Assembly (NCBI RefSeq): GCF_008039615.1 | Contig: NZ_VDUZ01000023.1 | Coordinates: 62,001-126,000, forward strand | Source: Vineibacter terrae | GTDB taxonomy: Bacteria; Pseudomonadota; Alphaproteobacteria; Reyranellales; Reyranellaceae | DNA length: 64,000 bases | Reading direction: 5' to 3' | In this document: positions 16,213 through 27,210 of the stretch, piece after piece | How positions within the stretch are numbered: the first letter of the stretch is position 1 | How the letters are laid out: the number at the start of each line of letters is the position of its first letter | Translations under genes and position numbers: made by a program | Notes under the pieces: generated by a model | Seen by the model: the letters and a program-made list of their open reading frames with translations, nothing else | Told to the model about the DNA's origin: nothing | Databases searched by the model: none

Positions 16213-17961
16213 ATGATGCACATCGCGAAACCTCTCCCGGCAGCGGCGGCGTCCCTGATCTGGCGCCAGGCGCCGGCGCTGGTCGTCTTCAGCTTCCTGG
16301 TCAACCTCCTGCTGCTGGTCAGCGCCATCTACATGCTGCAGGTCTACGATCGCGTGCTATCGAGCGGCTCGCTCGACACGCTCGTCTGGCTGACCGCGGC
16401 AGCGCTGGCCGCCATGGTCGTCTACGGGCTGCTGGAGCATGTGCGACGGCTGATGCTGGGCCGCATCGGCTATTGGCTCGAAACCGAGCTCAGCGGTCCG
16501 GTGATCCGCCGCACCATGCAGGCGCGCCTGGCCGGCACGAAGACGGACGCCAGCCTCAGAGACGTCGGCGACCTGCGCGCCTTCATGGCCGGCGAACCGA
16601 TCCTCGCCTTCCTCGACGCGCCGTGGGCACCGGTATTCATCGGGCTGCTGTGGTTCCTGCATCCCGCACTGGGCGTGCTCGCGACCGCGGGCGCCGCGGT
16701 GCTGTTCCTGGCCGCGCTGACCAACGATCTGCTGACCCGCAAGCGCCAGCAGCGCAGCGCCGCCATCCTGCGCGCCAGCCAGACCAGCGTTGCGCACTAT
16801 GTCGAGAACGCCGAGACGATCAGCGCACTGGGCATGACCGGCGCCGTGATCGGCCGCTGGCAGGAACGGCAGCGCGAGGCCGGCGCCGAGCAGCAGCGTC
16901 TCGCCGAAACGACGGCAGCCATCGGCAATGTCTCGCGGGCGCTGCGCCTGGCGCTGCAGACCATGATCCTGGGGCTGGGCGCCTACTACGTGCTCCAGGG
17001 CCAGCTCACATCCGGCGGCATGGTCGCGGGATCGATCATCCTCGGGCGCGCGCTCGCCCCGGTCGAGCGCTCGATCGCGGCATGGCGCGGCCTGGTCGCC
17101 GCCGCGGCGGCGCGGCGCAATCTCGATCGCCTCTTCGGCCCAGCCGAGATCGCGCGCGATCCGTTTCCGCTGCCGCGACCGCAGGGCTGGCTCGCGGTCC
17201 AGAGCCTGCACTACACGGCGCCGCAATCGCAGCATCCCGTTCTCAAGAGCATCACCTTCGCCCTGGAGCCCGGCCAGGTCTGCGCCGTCGTCGGTCCCTC
17301 GGGGGCCGGCAAGTCGACGCTGTGTCGCCTCATCGTCGGCGCCTGGAAGCCGGCGTATGGCCATATCCGGCTCGACGGCGCCGAAGTCTCGACATGGCAT
17401 TCCGAGGATCTCGGGCAGTATATCGGCTACCTGCCGCAGCAGGTCGTGCTTTTCCCCGGTTCGGTGGCCCAGAACATCGCACGCCTGCGATCCGCCGACA
17501 GCGCCGACGTGATCGCCGCCGCCAGGCTTGCCGGCGTGCACGAGATGATCCTGCGCCTGCCGGACGGCTACGAGACCGATATCGGCGTGCATGGCGATCG
17601 CATCTCCACCGGCCAGCGCCAGCGGCTGGGGCTGGCGCGCGCCCTGTTCGGCGATCCCAGCCTGATCGTGCTCGACGAGCCGAACGCCAATCTCGACAGC
17701 GAGGGCGACCAGGCCCTCCTGCAGACGCTGCTGGCGCTCAAGCAGAAGGGGCGCACGATCGTCATCGTGACGCATCAGCAACGCATGCTGCAGGTATGCG
17801 ACATGACACTGGTGCTGATGGAGGGTCAGGTCACGGGCTTCGGCAAGCGCGACGACGCCCTGGCGGCGCTGGCCAGCAGCACGCGCAAGCCCCGCGACGG
17901 GGCCGCGCGTACCGCCGACGATCCCCTTGCCGCACGCCCCAAGCTCGTGAAGGCGGAGTAA
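16213..17961 (+). CDS. Type I secretion system permease/ATPase (PrtD/HlyB type)
   Basis: 582 residues, inner membrane. A six-helix ABC transporter membrane domain at about 20-300 begins ALVVFSFLVNLLLLVSAIYMLQVYDRVL, the typical PrtD/LapB start. No N-terminal C39 peptidase-like domain is present. The nucleotide-binding domain follows with Walker A GPSGAGKST (from residue 361), signature STGQRQRLGLARAL (about 466), Walker B LIVLDEPNANLD (about 485-496) and H-loop VTHQ. It should energise export of the adhesin encoded upstream, together with the HlyD-type protein six bases downstream. No outer-membrane TolC-like gene is linked, so a TolC encoded elsewhere is presumably used. Confidence 0.93.
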   Translation: MMHIAKPLPAAAASLIWRQAPALVVFSFLVNLLLLVSAIYMLQVYDRVLSSGSLDTLVWLTAAALAAMVVYGLLEHVRRLMLGRIGYWLETELSGPVIRRTMQARLAGTKTDASLRDVGDLRAFMAGEPILAFLDAPWAPVFIGLLWFLHPALGVLATAGAAVLFLAALTNDLLTRKRQQRSAAILRASQTSVAHYVENAETISALGMTGAVIGRWQERQREAGAEQQRLAETTAAIGNVSRALRLALQTMILGLGAYYVLQGQLTSGGMVAGSIILGRALAPVERSIAAWRGLVAAAAARRNLDRLFGPAEIARDPFPLPRPQGWLAVQSLHYTAPQSQHPVLKSITFALEPGQVCAVVGPSGAGKSTLCRLIVGAWKPAYGHIRLDGAEVSTWHSEDLGQYIGYLPQQVVLFPGSVAQNIARLRSADSADVIAAARLAGVHEMILRLPDGYETDIGVHGDRISTGQRQRLGLARALFGDPSLIVLDEPNANLDSEGDQALLQTLLALKQKGRTIVIVTHQQRMLQVCDMTLVLMEGQVTGFGKRDDALAALASSTRKPRDGAARTADDPLAARPKLVKAE

Positions 17962-17966
17962 GGACC

Positions 17967-19460
17967 ATGGCGCAAACCCTGCAGCAATGGTGGCAGCAGG
18001 TCCTGTCGCTCATCGCGACGTGGTGCGACAGCCTGCTCGACTTCCTCCGGTCGGCGACGCTGGACGATCTCGTGTCCTTGGCCATGCGCGAGTGGCCCTT
18101 GATCCTGGCGGTCGGTGTCGCCCTGCTCTGGCTCGCCGCCTCCCGGCGTCGCACGCACGGCATCGATGCGGCCGGCCTGGCGGCGATGATCCGCGGCCCC
18201 CGCGCCCTGGGCTATGCCGTGGGCGTGGCGTTCTTCGGCGGCCTCGCCGCATGGTCGTGGATCGCGCCGCTGGCCAGTGCCGCGATCGCGCCGGGCGTGG
18301 TCAGTCCCGACGGCCATCGCAAGACCGTGCAGCACCTGGAGGGCGGCATCATCCGGGCGATCCATGTCCGCGAGGGTGACGTCGTGGCCGTCGGCGACAG
18401 GCTGGTGACCCTGGAGGAGACGCAGGCACGCGCCAAGCTGGACGAGATGCGCGAACGCTATGTCCATCTACTGACCGCCGAGGCCCGCCTGATCGCCGAG
18501 CAGAGCGGCGCCGAGCAGATCGCGTTCCCGCCCGAGATCACGGTCAACGCGACCGTCGGGACCAGGCGGGCCATGACCAGCCAGGTGGACCTGCTGGGCA
18601 GCCGGCGCGCCACCCAGCAGGGCAAGGAACGCATCCTCACCCAGCGGATCAGGCAGTCGGAGGAAGAGATCGCCGGGCTGCGCAAGATCATTGCCGCCCA
18701 GGCCACGCAGCTGCAGCTGCTCGATCGTGAAATCGTGATCGTTCGCAAGCTCTACGAGCAGGGCATCGAACGCCTGCCGCGCCTGCTGGCGCTCGAGCGC
18801 ACGCAGGCCGAGGTGCGCGGCGAGCAGGCCAACAACGAGGCGCGCATCGCGCGCATCCAGCAGCAGATCGGGGAGACCGAGATCCAGCTGCTGACCATGC
18901 GTGACCAGGACAAGGAGCGCGCCAACGACGAACTGACCAAGGTCCGCGAGCAGCTCGCCGTCCTGCGCAGCGAACTGCCGGGACGCGAGGACATCCTCAC
19001 CCGCACGGTCATCCAGGCGCCGATCGCGGGCGTCGTGATGAACGTGAAAGTCACGACCGAGGCGGGAGTCGTCGGGCCGGGCCAGGCGCTTCTCGACATC
19101 GTGCCGGGCGAGGCGAAGCTGATCATCGACGCCCGCCTGAAGCCCAACGACATCGACGTCGTTCAGCCGGGCATGCGGGCGCGCGTGCTGCTGACGGCCT
19201 ATCGCCAGCGCGTCATGCCGCAGATCTTCGGCACGCTGCGTTCCGCGTCGGCCGATCGCCTGGTCGACGACCGGACGGGAGAAGCCTACTTCCTCGCCAA
19301 GATCGAGGTCGATGCGGATGATATCGCGCGCCTGAAGGACGTGCGGCTGGCGCCGGGCATGTCGGCCGAGGTCATGATCCTCACCGGCGAGCGCACCGTC
19401 ATGGACTATCTCCTGCGCCCATTGATCGAGTCGTTCATCAAGAGCTTCCGCGAGAGCTGA
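17967..19460 (+). CDS. HlyD-family type I secretion periplasmic adaptor
   Basis: 497 residues starting at ATG 17967, five bases after the transporter stop and behind AGGA of the intergenic AAGGACC. Two N-terminal hydrophobic segments (PLILAVGVALLWLAAS and ALGYAVGVAFFGGLAAW) anchor it in the inner membrane; one is usual, so the extra N-terminal about 60 residues are atypical. The membrane-fusion core follows: biotinyl-lipoyl-like HRKTVQHLEGGIIRAIHVREGD, a long coiled coil around 130-330, and a beta-barrel with TVIQAPIAGVVMNVKVTTEAGVV and the conserved LKPNDIDVVQPGMRARVLLTAYRQR. It bridges the ABC transporter and outer-membrane channel. Confidence 0.92.
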   Translation: MAQTLQQWWQQVLSLIATWCDSLLDFLRSATLDDLVSLAMREWPLILAVGVALLWLAASRRRTHGIDAAGLAAMIRGPRALGYAVGVAFFGGLAAWSWIAPLASAAIAPGVVSPDGHRKTVQHLEGGIIRAIHVREGDVVAVGDRLVTLEETQARAKLDEMRERYVHLLTAEARLIAEQSGAEQIAFPPEITVNATVGTRRAMTSQVDLLGSRRATQQGKERILTQRIRQSEEEIAGLRKIIAAQATQLQLLDREIVIVRKLYEQGIERLPRLLALERTQAEVRGEQANNEARIARIQQQIGETEIQLLTMRDQDKERANDELTKVREQLAVLRSELPGREDILTRTVIQAPIAGVVMNVKVTTEAGVVGPGQALLDIVPGEAKLIIDARLKPNDIDVVQPGMRARVLLTAYRQRVMPQIFGTLRSASADRLVDDRTGEAYFLAKIEVDADDIARLKDVRLAPGMSAEVMILTGERTVMDYLLRPLIESFIKSFRES

Positions 19461-21441
<1,981 letters not shown>

Positions 21442-21470
21442 CGCGCCCTCCCCTCGCCCCGCAGCAGCGG

Positions 21471-21623
21471 CAGGGCATTCGCATATGCCCCTACCGTCAT
21501 CCCGAGCGTAGCGAGGGATCTCCCGCGAATGGCGCACCGTGCGCCTTGCCGCAGGAGATCCCTCTCCTGAGCCTGTCGAAGGGGGCGCTCGGGATGACAG
21601 CGAGGTCATATGCGAATGCCCTG
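21471..21623. mobile_element. MITE-like element with perfect 17-bp inverted ends enclosing an R2 repeat
   Basis: The ends are CAGGGCATTCGCATATG (21471-21487) and its exact complement (21607-21623). Inside lies a full R2 repeat (21497-21600). The element sits within the loop of an R1-type hairpin: CCTCGCCCCGC is to the left and GCGGGGAGAGG to the right. A 10-bp near-direct repeat flanks it (GCAGCAGCGG at 21461-21470, GCGGCAGCGG at 21624-21633, one mismatch). The same end sequence bounds 2414-2648. It is non-coding. Confidence 0.55.
21497..21600. repeat. Palindromic intergenic repeat, family R2 (copy 2)
   Basis: TCATCCCGAGCG...GAGGGATCTCCCGCG on the left and GCAGGAGATCCCTC...GCGCTCGGGATGACAG on the right, around GCGCACCGTGCG. 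Here the spacer CTGAGCCTGTCGAAGG lies in the right arm, whereas in copy 1 its complement lies in the left arm, so the two copies are inverted relative to each other. Confidence 0.75.
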
Positions 21624-21659
21624 GCGGCAGCGGGGAGAGGAGACAGCTATCGGCGCGCC

Positions 21660-22289
21660 TCAGACCGGCGAGTCGGCGAAGCCGCGCAGCACCAGGCGTA
21701 CCAGGTTCGCCTGCCGGCGGGCGCCGGTCTTGTCCAGCACGCGCTTGAGGTACTCGCGGGCGCTGGAGACGCCGATGCCCAGCGTGCCGGCCGCCTGCGC
21801 CACATCGGCGCCGCGCGTCAGCAGGGCCGCGATCGAGGCTTCGCGCGGTGTCAGGCCGTAGGCGGCGCCCAGCGCGTGCGTGTCGATCCGCACCGGCGCG
21901 GCCGGATCGATGATGAACAGCGCCACGCGCGGCGCGCCATCGTCAATGCCGTCAAGGGGGATCACGGTCACCACCAGCGCCGCGAGGCCCGACGGCCGCT
22001 CCAGATAGACCCGGCGGGACGGCACCTGCCCCGCCGCCACGGCCGCGACGGCCGCCCGCAGCGCCCGCGTCGCAGCGCCGGAGGCGGCGCTCACGCCTGT
22101 CGCATCCGCGGAGATGCCGTCGGCAGCCGCCACGATGCGGCTGGCGCGGGCATTGATGAAGGCCGGATGCCCCGCCGCGTCCAGGAGGATGACGCCGGTA
22201 TCGAGGCGCTCCAGCACGGCGCCATAGACGGTGGGGATCGCGTCGGCATTGATCCCGGCACGCGCCGCCATCTGGTGATTCACACGCAC
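21660..22289 (-). CDS. LuxR-type helix-turn-helix transcriptional regulator
   Basis: 209 residues. An N-terminal PAS-like sensor (AVLERLDTGVILLDAAGHPAFINARASRIV at about 25-55) is followed by a C-terminal LuxR/GerE helix-turn-helix from about 145: YGLTPREASIAALLTRGADVAQAAGTLGIGVSSAREYLKRVLDKTGARRQANLVRLV. It lacks a receiver or AHL-binding domain, so it is a stand-alone one-component regulator. Divergent from the DeoR gene; the 185-bp gap between them holds a T-rich tract and ATCGCAGC / GCTGCGAT arms (22348-22355, 22383-22390) that could be regulator sites. Its targets are unknown. Confidence 0.85.
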   Translation of the reverse strand: MRVNHQMAARAGINADAIPTVYGAVLERLDTGVILLDAAGHPAFINARASRIVAAADGISADATGVSAASGAATRALRAAVAAVAAGQVPSRRVYLERPSGLAALVVTVIPLDGIDDGAPRVALFIIDPAAPVRIDTHALGAAYGLTPREASIAALLTRGADVAQAAGTLGIGVSSAREYLKRVLDKTGARRQANLVRLVLRGFADSPV

Positions 22290-22475
22290 CTGCCCCCGCC
22301 TTTCCAGAGATGCACTATGTTCACCGGGATTAACACATCACCTTCCGATCGCAGCCATCGGCCGGTTTTTATTTTTCTGATCGCTGCGATAAGAAATCCT
22401 TTGGGACTCGCGTTCCAACGGTAGCGAAGCCTGCTATAAGCCGCTCCGGGTGACCGGGTTACCTCGCCACCGGCA

Positions 22476-23264
22476 ATGGAAGGACTGTCCGCGGTGCTGG
22501 CCGAGCAGCGTCAAAGCATGATCCTGGCACTGGTCAACCAGCGTGGGTCGCTGTCGATCACCGAGCTGCAGCACAAGCTCAAGGTGTCGCGCGAAACGAT
22601 CCGGCGTGATCTGATGCTGCTGGCCGACCGCAGCATGCTGCGCAAGACCCATGGCGGTGCGCTGTCGCTCGAGCAGGGCGAGCCGCTGATCGCGGTGCGC
22701 GAGGCGATCAACACGGACGCCAAGCAGGCCATCGGCCGGCTGGCGGCACGCCTGGTGCCCGACGGCGCCACGGTGATGCTGGGCGGCGGCAGCACGGTGC
22801 AGGCGGTCGCCGACGCCCTGCTCGAGCATCAGGACCTCACCGTCATCACCAACAGTGTCGCCAACTGCAGCCGGCTTGCCGGCCGCAGCAAGAACCGCGT
22901 CTTCATGCTGGGGGGCGAGATCCAGACCGCCAACAACACGGCGCTGGGCCGCGACGCCACGGCAATGCTGGCGCACTATTCCGCCGACGTCGCCATCGTC
23001 GGCGCCGGCGCCGTCTCGCCCACCGGCTGGGTGATGGACTACACGCGCGAGGAGGCCGAGCTGTACGGCCAGATGCTGCAATCGGCCCGCCAGCCTGTCG
23101 TGGTGGCCGACCACAGCAAGTTCAACCAGCATGCTCCGGTGCGCCTGACCACCTTCGAGAAGATCACGCACCTGGTGTCCGACCGGCGGCCCGACGGGCC
23201 GCTGGCCAAGATCCTGGCCAAGCTGCCGGTCGAGCTCGTGATCGCCGGCCGGCCCGGCGGGTAG
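22476..23264 (+). CDS. DeoR/GlpR-family transcriptional regulator
   Basis: 262 residues. The N-terminal DeoR helix-turn-helix is typical: QRQSMILALVNQRGSLSITELQHKLKVSRETIRRDLMLLADRSMLRKTHGGAL (about 10-65). The sensor domain resembles sugar-phosphate isomerases: VMLGGGSTVQAVADAL, ITNSVANC, VFMLGGEIQ and VVADHSKFNQHAPVRLTTF. Such proteins repress sugar-phosphate or polyol operons and are released by a phosphosugar. No sugar operon is adjacent, so the target is likely elsewhere or is the next gene. Confidence 0.9.
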   Translation: MEGLSAVLAEQRQSMILALVNQRGSLSITELQHKLKVSRETIRRDLMLLADRSMLRKTHGGALSLEQGEPLIAVREAINTDAKQAIGRLAARLVPDGATVMLGGGSTVQAVADALLEHQDLTVITNSVANCSRLAGRSKNRVFMLGGEIQTANNTALGRDATAMLAHYSADVAIVGAGAVSPTGWVMDYTREEAELYGQMLQSARQPVVVADHSKFNQHAPVRLTTFEKITHLVSDRRPDGPLAKILAKLPVELVIAGRPGG

Positions 23265-23329
23265 CGCCGGCACGCGACGCGCTTTGCCGCCGCCGGCCCG
23301 GCGTCGTCATTCCGAGATATCGGCTTGCG

Positions 23330-23351
23330 GATATTCCCAAATGGGAATATC
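23330..23351. promoter_or_regulatory. Palindrome GATATTCCCA-AA-TGGGAATATC
   Basis: Perfect 10-bp arms with a two-base spacer, AT-richer than its surroundings and found only here. It lies 66 bp after the DeoR stop and overlaps the first candidate start of the next frame. It could be an operator or a small transcript hairpin. The binding protein is unknown. Confidence 0.4.
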
Positions 23352-24099
23352 GCGATGCCCGCCGCGGCGCCCATCCTGTCCCAGGGCGATCGCGCGCCTC
23401 AGGGAGAGGGCCATCTACACGCCACCATCGCTGTCGCTCCATGCGGCCCCGGCCGTGGCAGCGCAACCAGACTTCACGCCACCATCCACGGACGCAGGCG
23501 ATGGGCTTGCCGGCCTGCCGCTGCCGGGCACGGCTCTCGACGTCGCCGCCCACGCCGACAGCTGCCTGGCCATGATCGAGCCGATGATTGGGCCGTTGCG
23601 GATCGTGCTGGGCGTCTCCGTGTTCTACACTGCGCTGTCGCCCATCCTCGGCAATGCGCGTGGCACGGCGCTCGGCGCGCTGCAGCAGCAGGAGATGCTG
23701 GCCGGCCTGGCGCACGGCATCGTGCTGACCGCGCAACGCCGGCCGCCGGTCTGGATCAAGCAGCACGGCTTCGTGAAGATGTGGCCGGTACGCAAGCACC
23801 CAGGGCACGGCCGGCAGCTGCAGGGAATCTACAACACCGCCCTGATGGCCGGCATCGCGCACGCCCGCCGGCTCGACCAGGCGGCCGCGCGGAACCTGAT
23901 CGCGTCCCTGCTGGGGCGCATGGACGAGCCGGCACGGCGCCAGCACGGCAGCTCGGCGGCATGGAAGCCACGGCAATGGGAAGCGCACCACCGAGCCTGC
24001 GCCGACATCCTGCAGCAGGAGATCAGCTGCCGCGTTGCCGCTGATCCCGCCGGCACGGCGCCGGCACGGCGGCCCTCGGATTGCCTCGCCGCCGCGTGA
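23341..24099 (+). CDS. Hypothetical protein
   Basis: About 252 residues from ATG 23341; the start is uncertain (the frame is open from 23284, and GTG 23455 is another option). GC-rich third positions are clear from about 23500 on, so the second half is very probably translated. The best-conserved-looking part is AMIEPMIGPLRIVLGVSVFYTALSPILGNARGTALGALQQQEMLAGLAHGIVL, followed by GIYNTALMAGIAHARRLDQAAARNLIASLLGRMDEPARR. No family is recognised. It follows the DeoR gene in the same direction. Confidence 0.5.
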   Translation: MGISRCPPRRPSCPRAIARLRERAIYTPPSLSLHAAPAVAAQPDFTPPSTDAGDGLAGLPLPGTALDVAAHADSCLAMIEPMIGPLRIVLGVSVFYTALSPILGNARGTALGALQQQEMLAGLAHGIVLTAQRRPPVWIKQHGFVKMWPVRKHPGHGRQLQGIYNTALMAGIAHARRLDQAAARNLIASLLGRMDEPARRQHGSSAAWKPRQWEAHHRACADILQQEISCRVAADPAGTAPARRPSDCLAAA

Positions 24100-24176
24100 G
24101 GCGCGTGGCTATCGACGACGCCACCGGCACGGCATAGAGTCGGCATCCCACCCGTGGGAGCTTGGGATCCTGCCGC

Positions 24177-25844
24177 ATGTCGTCCAACAGCCTTGGCCAG
24201 ATCGATCTGCAAATCATGTGGAACCGCCTGATCGCGGTGGTCGAGGAGCAGGCGCAGACCCTGATGCGCACCGCCTTCAGCCCGATCGTGCGCGAGGCGG
24301 GCGACCTCTCGGCCGGCGTCTTCGACCTGCAGGGCCGCATGCTGGCGCAGGCGGTGACCGGCACGCCCGGCCATGTGAACTCGATGGCCGAGTCGGTGAA
24401 GCACTTCATCCGCCACTTCCCGACGGCGACGATGAAGCCGGGTGACATCTACATCACCAACGACCCGTGGATGGGCACCGGCCATACCAACGACTTCGTG
24501 CTGACCACGCCGTGCTTCAAGGACGGACGGCTGGTGGCGCTGTTCTCGTGCACCAGCCATCTGACCGATATCGGCGGCCTCGGCTTCGGGCCCGACGCCA
24601 CCGACGTCTTCATGGAAGGCCTCTACATCCCGATGCTGAAGCTCGCCGACCAGGGCCGCATGAACGAGACCCTGATGGCGATGATCCGCGCCAACACGCG
24701 CCTGCCGGTCGACACCGAGGGCGACGTCTACTCCCTGGCCGGCTGCAACGACATCGGCTGCCGCCGCCTGGTCGAGATGATGAGCGAGTTCGGGCTGGCC
24801 GACCTCGACACGCTGTCGGCCTTCATCCTGGAGCGCAGCCGCGAGGCGGTGCTGGGCGAGATCGCGGCCTTGCCCAAGGGCACCTGGCGCAACGAGATGA
24901 TGGTCGACGGCTATGATGCGCCGATCAAGCTGGTGGCCACGACCACCGTCAGCGATAGCGGCATCCATGTCGACTACACCGGCACCGACGCGCAGGTGCG
25001 CCGCGGCATCAACGTGCCGATCGCCTACACCACGGCCTACACCGTCTTCGGCCTGGGCTGCGTGGTCTCGGCCCGCATCCCCAACAATGCCGGCTCGCTG
25101 GCGCCGCTCACGGTGTCGGCGCCACCGGGCACGATCCTCAACGCCCAGAAGCCGGCACCGGTGCTGCTGCGCCACGTCATCGGCCAGATGCTGCCCGACA
25201 TGGCCTTCGGCTGCCTGCGCCAGGCCGTGCCCGAGCGCGTGCCCGCCGAAGGCACCTCGTGCCTGTGGAACCTCAACATGCGCGGCGCCGTGGCGGGCGG
25301 CGATGGCGGCAATTACGGCTTCACCATCACCGTGACCAGCAACGGCGGCACCGGGGCGCGGCCGCAGGCCGACGGGCTGTCGGCCACGGCCTATCCGTCG
25401 GGCGTGCGCGGCACGCCGGTGGAGATCGCCGAATCGATCGCGCCGCTGATCTTCTGGAAGAAGGAGCTGCGGGCCGACAGCGGCGGCGCCGGCGCCCGCC
25501 GCGGCGGGCTGGGCCAGGCCATCGAGATCGGCTCCAGCATCGAGAAGCCCTTCGACCTGCTGGCCGCGTACGACCGCATCGACTATCCGCCGCGCGGCCG
25601 CGACGGCGGCGCCAACGGCACGGCAGGCTATGTCGGGCTGAAGTCGGGCCGCGCGCTGAAGGGCAAGGGCACGCAGACCATCCCGCCGCATGACCGGCTG
25701 GTGATCATGACACCCGGCGGCGGCGGCCTGGGCGATCCCCGCCGACGCGATCCGCAGCACGTGACGGAGGACGTCGCGGAAGGGCTGGTGTCGCCCGAAA
25801 CGGCGGAGCGCGTCTATGGCGTGCCGCTCAAGGCCGCGGAGTGA
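24177..25844 (+). CDS. hyuB: Hydantoinase/oxoprolinase family protein, subunit B (HyuB)
   Basis: About 555 residues, normal for the HyuB/acetone carboxylase alpha-like family. Characteristic segments are MWNRLIAVVEEQAQTLMRTAFSPIVREAGDLSAGVFD, GDIYITNDPWMGTGHTNDF, NNAGSLAPLTVSAPPGTI and the C-terminal MTPGGGGLGDPRRRDP. ATG 24177 is preferred over the TTG at 24162 that extends the frame. HyuB needs a HyuA partner for ATP-dependent ring opening of cyclic amides; the nearest is at 7641. A flavin oxidoreductase follows after 19 bases, probably co-transcribed. Confidence 0.9.
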   Translation: MSSNSLGQIDLQIMWNRLIAVVEEQAQTLMRTAFSPIVREAGDLSAGVFDLQGRMLAQAVTGTPGHVNSMAESVKHFIRHFPTATMKPGDIYITNDPWMGTGHTNDFVLTTPCFKDGRLVALFSCTSHLTDIGGLGFGPDATDVFMEGLYIPMLKLADQGRMNETLMAMIRANTRLPVDTEGDVYSLAGCNDIGCRRLVEMMSEFGLADLDTLSAFILERSREAVLGEIAALPKGTWRNEMMVDGYDAPIKLVATTTVSDSGIHVDYTGTDAQVRRGINVPIAYTTAYTVFGLGCVVSARIPNNAGSLAPLTVSAPPGTILNAQKPAPVLLRHVIGQMLPDMAFGCLRQAVPERVPAEGTSCLWNLNMRGAVAGGDGGNYGFTITVTSNGGTGARPQADGLSATAYPSGVRGTPVEIAESIAPLIFWKKELRADSGGAGARRGGLGQAIEIGSSIEKPFDLLAAYDRIDYPPRGRDGGANGTAGYVGLKSGRALKGKGTQTIPPHDRLVIMTPGGGGLGDPRRRDPQHVTEDVAEGLVSPETAERVYGVPLKAAE

Positions 25845-25863
25845 GCCGGCGCCGCGCTCGATC

Positions 25864-27051
25864 ATGACCGCCCAGGGCACCTACGACGTCGTCATCGTCG
25901 GCGGCGGCGCCATCGGCAGCGCCATCGCCTACTGGCTGACGCGCGATGCAGCATGGCGCGGCCGCGTCGCCGTGGTCGAGCGCGATCCGACCTACGCCCG
26001 CGCCTCCTCGGCGCTGTCGGCCAGCTCGATCCGGCAGCAATTCTCGACACCGCTCAACATCCATCTGTCGCGCTTCGGCATCGGCTTCCTGCGCCAGGCG
26101 CGCGAACTGCTGTCGGTCGACGGCGAGCCGCCCGTCGAGCTGGGCCTGCGCGAGCCCGGCTACCTGTTCCTGGCCTCGGCCGCCGGCGAGGCGATCCTGC
26201 GCGACAACCACGCCATCCAGCGCCGCGAGGACTGCGCTGTCGAGCTGCTGGCGCCCGATGCATTGAAGCAGCGCTTTGCGTGGATCGACACCGACGGCGT
26301 CGTGCTGGCCTCGCACGGCGTGGCCAACGAGGGCTGGTTCGACGGGCCGGCGCTGATGCAGGCGTTCCGGCGCAAGGCACGCGCGCAGGGCGCGGTGTAT
26401 GTGCATGACGAAGTCACCGGGCTGGATACCGACAGCGGCCGGGTCACGACCGTGCGGCTGGCGTCGGGCCGGGCGCTGGCGGCGAGCCAGGTGGTGAATG
26501 CCGCAGGATGCTGGTCGGCGCGCGTCGCGGCCATGGCCGGCGTGGCGCTGCCGGTCGAGGCGCGCCGGCGCAGCGTGTTCGTGTTCGACTGCCGCGAGAA
26601 AGTCGCGCCGGCGCCGCTGGTCATCGACACGTCAGGCGCCTGGTTCCGGCCCGAGGGGAAGTTCTTCATCGGCGGCATCTCGCCGCCGGAAGAACAGGAT
26701 CCGCCCGACCTGCCGCTGGAAGCGAACCATGCGGAATGGGACGAGCTGGTGTGGCCGGCGCTGGCCGCCCGCGTGCCAGCCTTCGGCGCGGTGAAGGTGG
26801 TGAACAGCTGGGCCGGCTACTACGAATACAACACCTTCGATCACAACGGCATCGTGGGCCCGCATCCCGAGCTTGCCAATCTGGTGTTCGCCACCGGCTT
26901 CAGCGGCCATGGCATCCAGCAGTCACCAGCCGTCGGCCGCGCCATCGCCGAATGGCTGACCCAGGCCCGCTACGTGTCGCTCGACCTGACGCCGTTCGGC
27001 TTCGACCGCATCGCCGCCAACCGCCCGATCATCGAGCGCAACGTGGTGTAG
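25864..27051 (+). CDS. FAD-dependent oxidoreductase (DAO/glycine oxidase type)
   Basis: 395 residues starting at ATG 25864. The N-terminal FAD-binding Rossmann motif is DVVIVGGGAIGSAIAYWL followed by VAVVERD. The ending NTFDHNGIVGPHPELANLVFATGFSGHGIQQSPAVGRAIAEWL is the usual C-terminal FAD-contact region of sarcosine oxidase, dimethylglycine dehydrogenase and D-amino acid oxidase relatives. It likely oxidises a secondary or N-methyl amine or an amino acid, which agrees with an upstream hydantoinase subunit. The gene follows hyuB in the same operon. Confidence 0.88.
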   Translation: MTAQGTYDVVIVGGGAIGSAIAYWLTRDAAWRGRVAVVERDPTYARASSALSASSIRQQFSTPLNIHLSRFGIGFLRQARELLSVDGEPPVELGLREPGYLFLASAAGEAILRDNHAIQRREDCAVELLAPDALKQRFAWIDTDGVVLASHGVANEGWFDGPALMQAFRRKARAQGAVYVHDEVTGLDTDSGRVTTVRLASGRALAASQVVNAAGCWSARVAAMAGVALPVEARRRSVFVFDCREKVAPAPLVIDTSGAWFRPEGKFFIGGISPPEEQDPPDLPLEANHAEWDELVWPALAARVPAFGAVKVVNSWAGYYEYNTFDHNGIVGPHPELANLVFATGFSGHGIQQSPAVGRAIAEWLTQARYVSLDLTPFGFDRIAANRPIIERNVV

Positions 27052-27060
27052 GGTCAAGGC

Positions 27061-27149
27061 TGTCATCCCGAGCGCAGCGAGGGATCTCCCGCGCATAGCG
27101 CACGGTGCGTCTCGCCGCAGGAGATCCCTCGCTGCGCTCGGGATGACAG
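27061..27149. repeat. Palindromic intergenic repeat, family R2 (copy 3)
   Basis: A compact, nearly perfectly symmetrical copy: TGTCATCCCGAGCGCAGCG with its complement ending in GCTCGGGATGACA, and the central GCGCACGGTGCGT. It begins nine bases after the oxidoreductase stop and precedes the ureohydrolase gene; it would form a strong hairpin in the transcript. Confidence 0.8.
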
Positions 27150-27210
27150 GTAACCCTGATTTGCGGCACACTGCGCCGAACCAAGAGCATCACTGGCGTG
27201 GAGCCCCCTC

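Noticed and set aside
12699-16328. Long minus-strand open frames across the adhesin repeats (12699-14402 and 14652-16328)
   Set aside because: They mirror the repetitive plus-strand codons (GGVGDVAG becomes VADTAGDAA), have no start context and no family; the sense protein fits the downstream T1SS genes.
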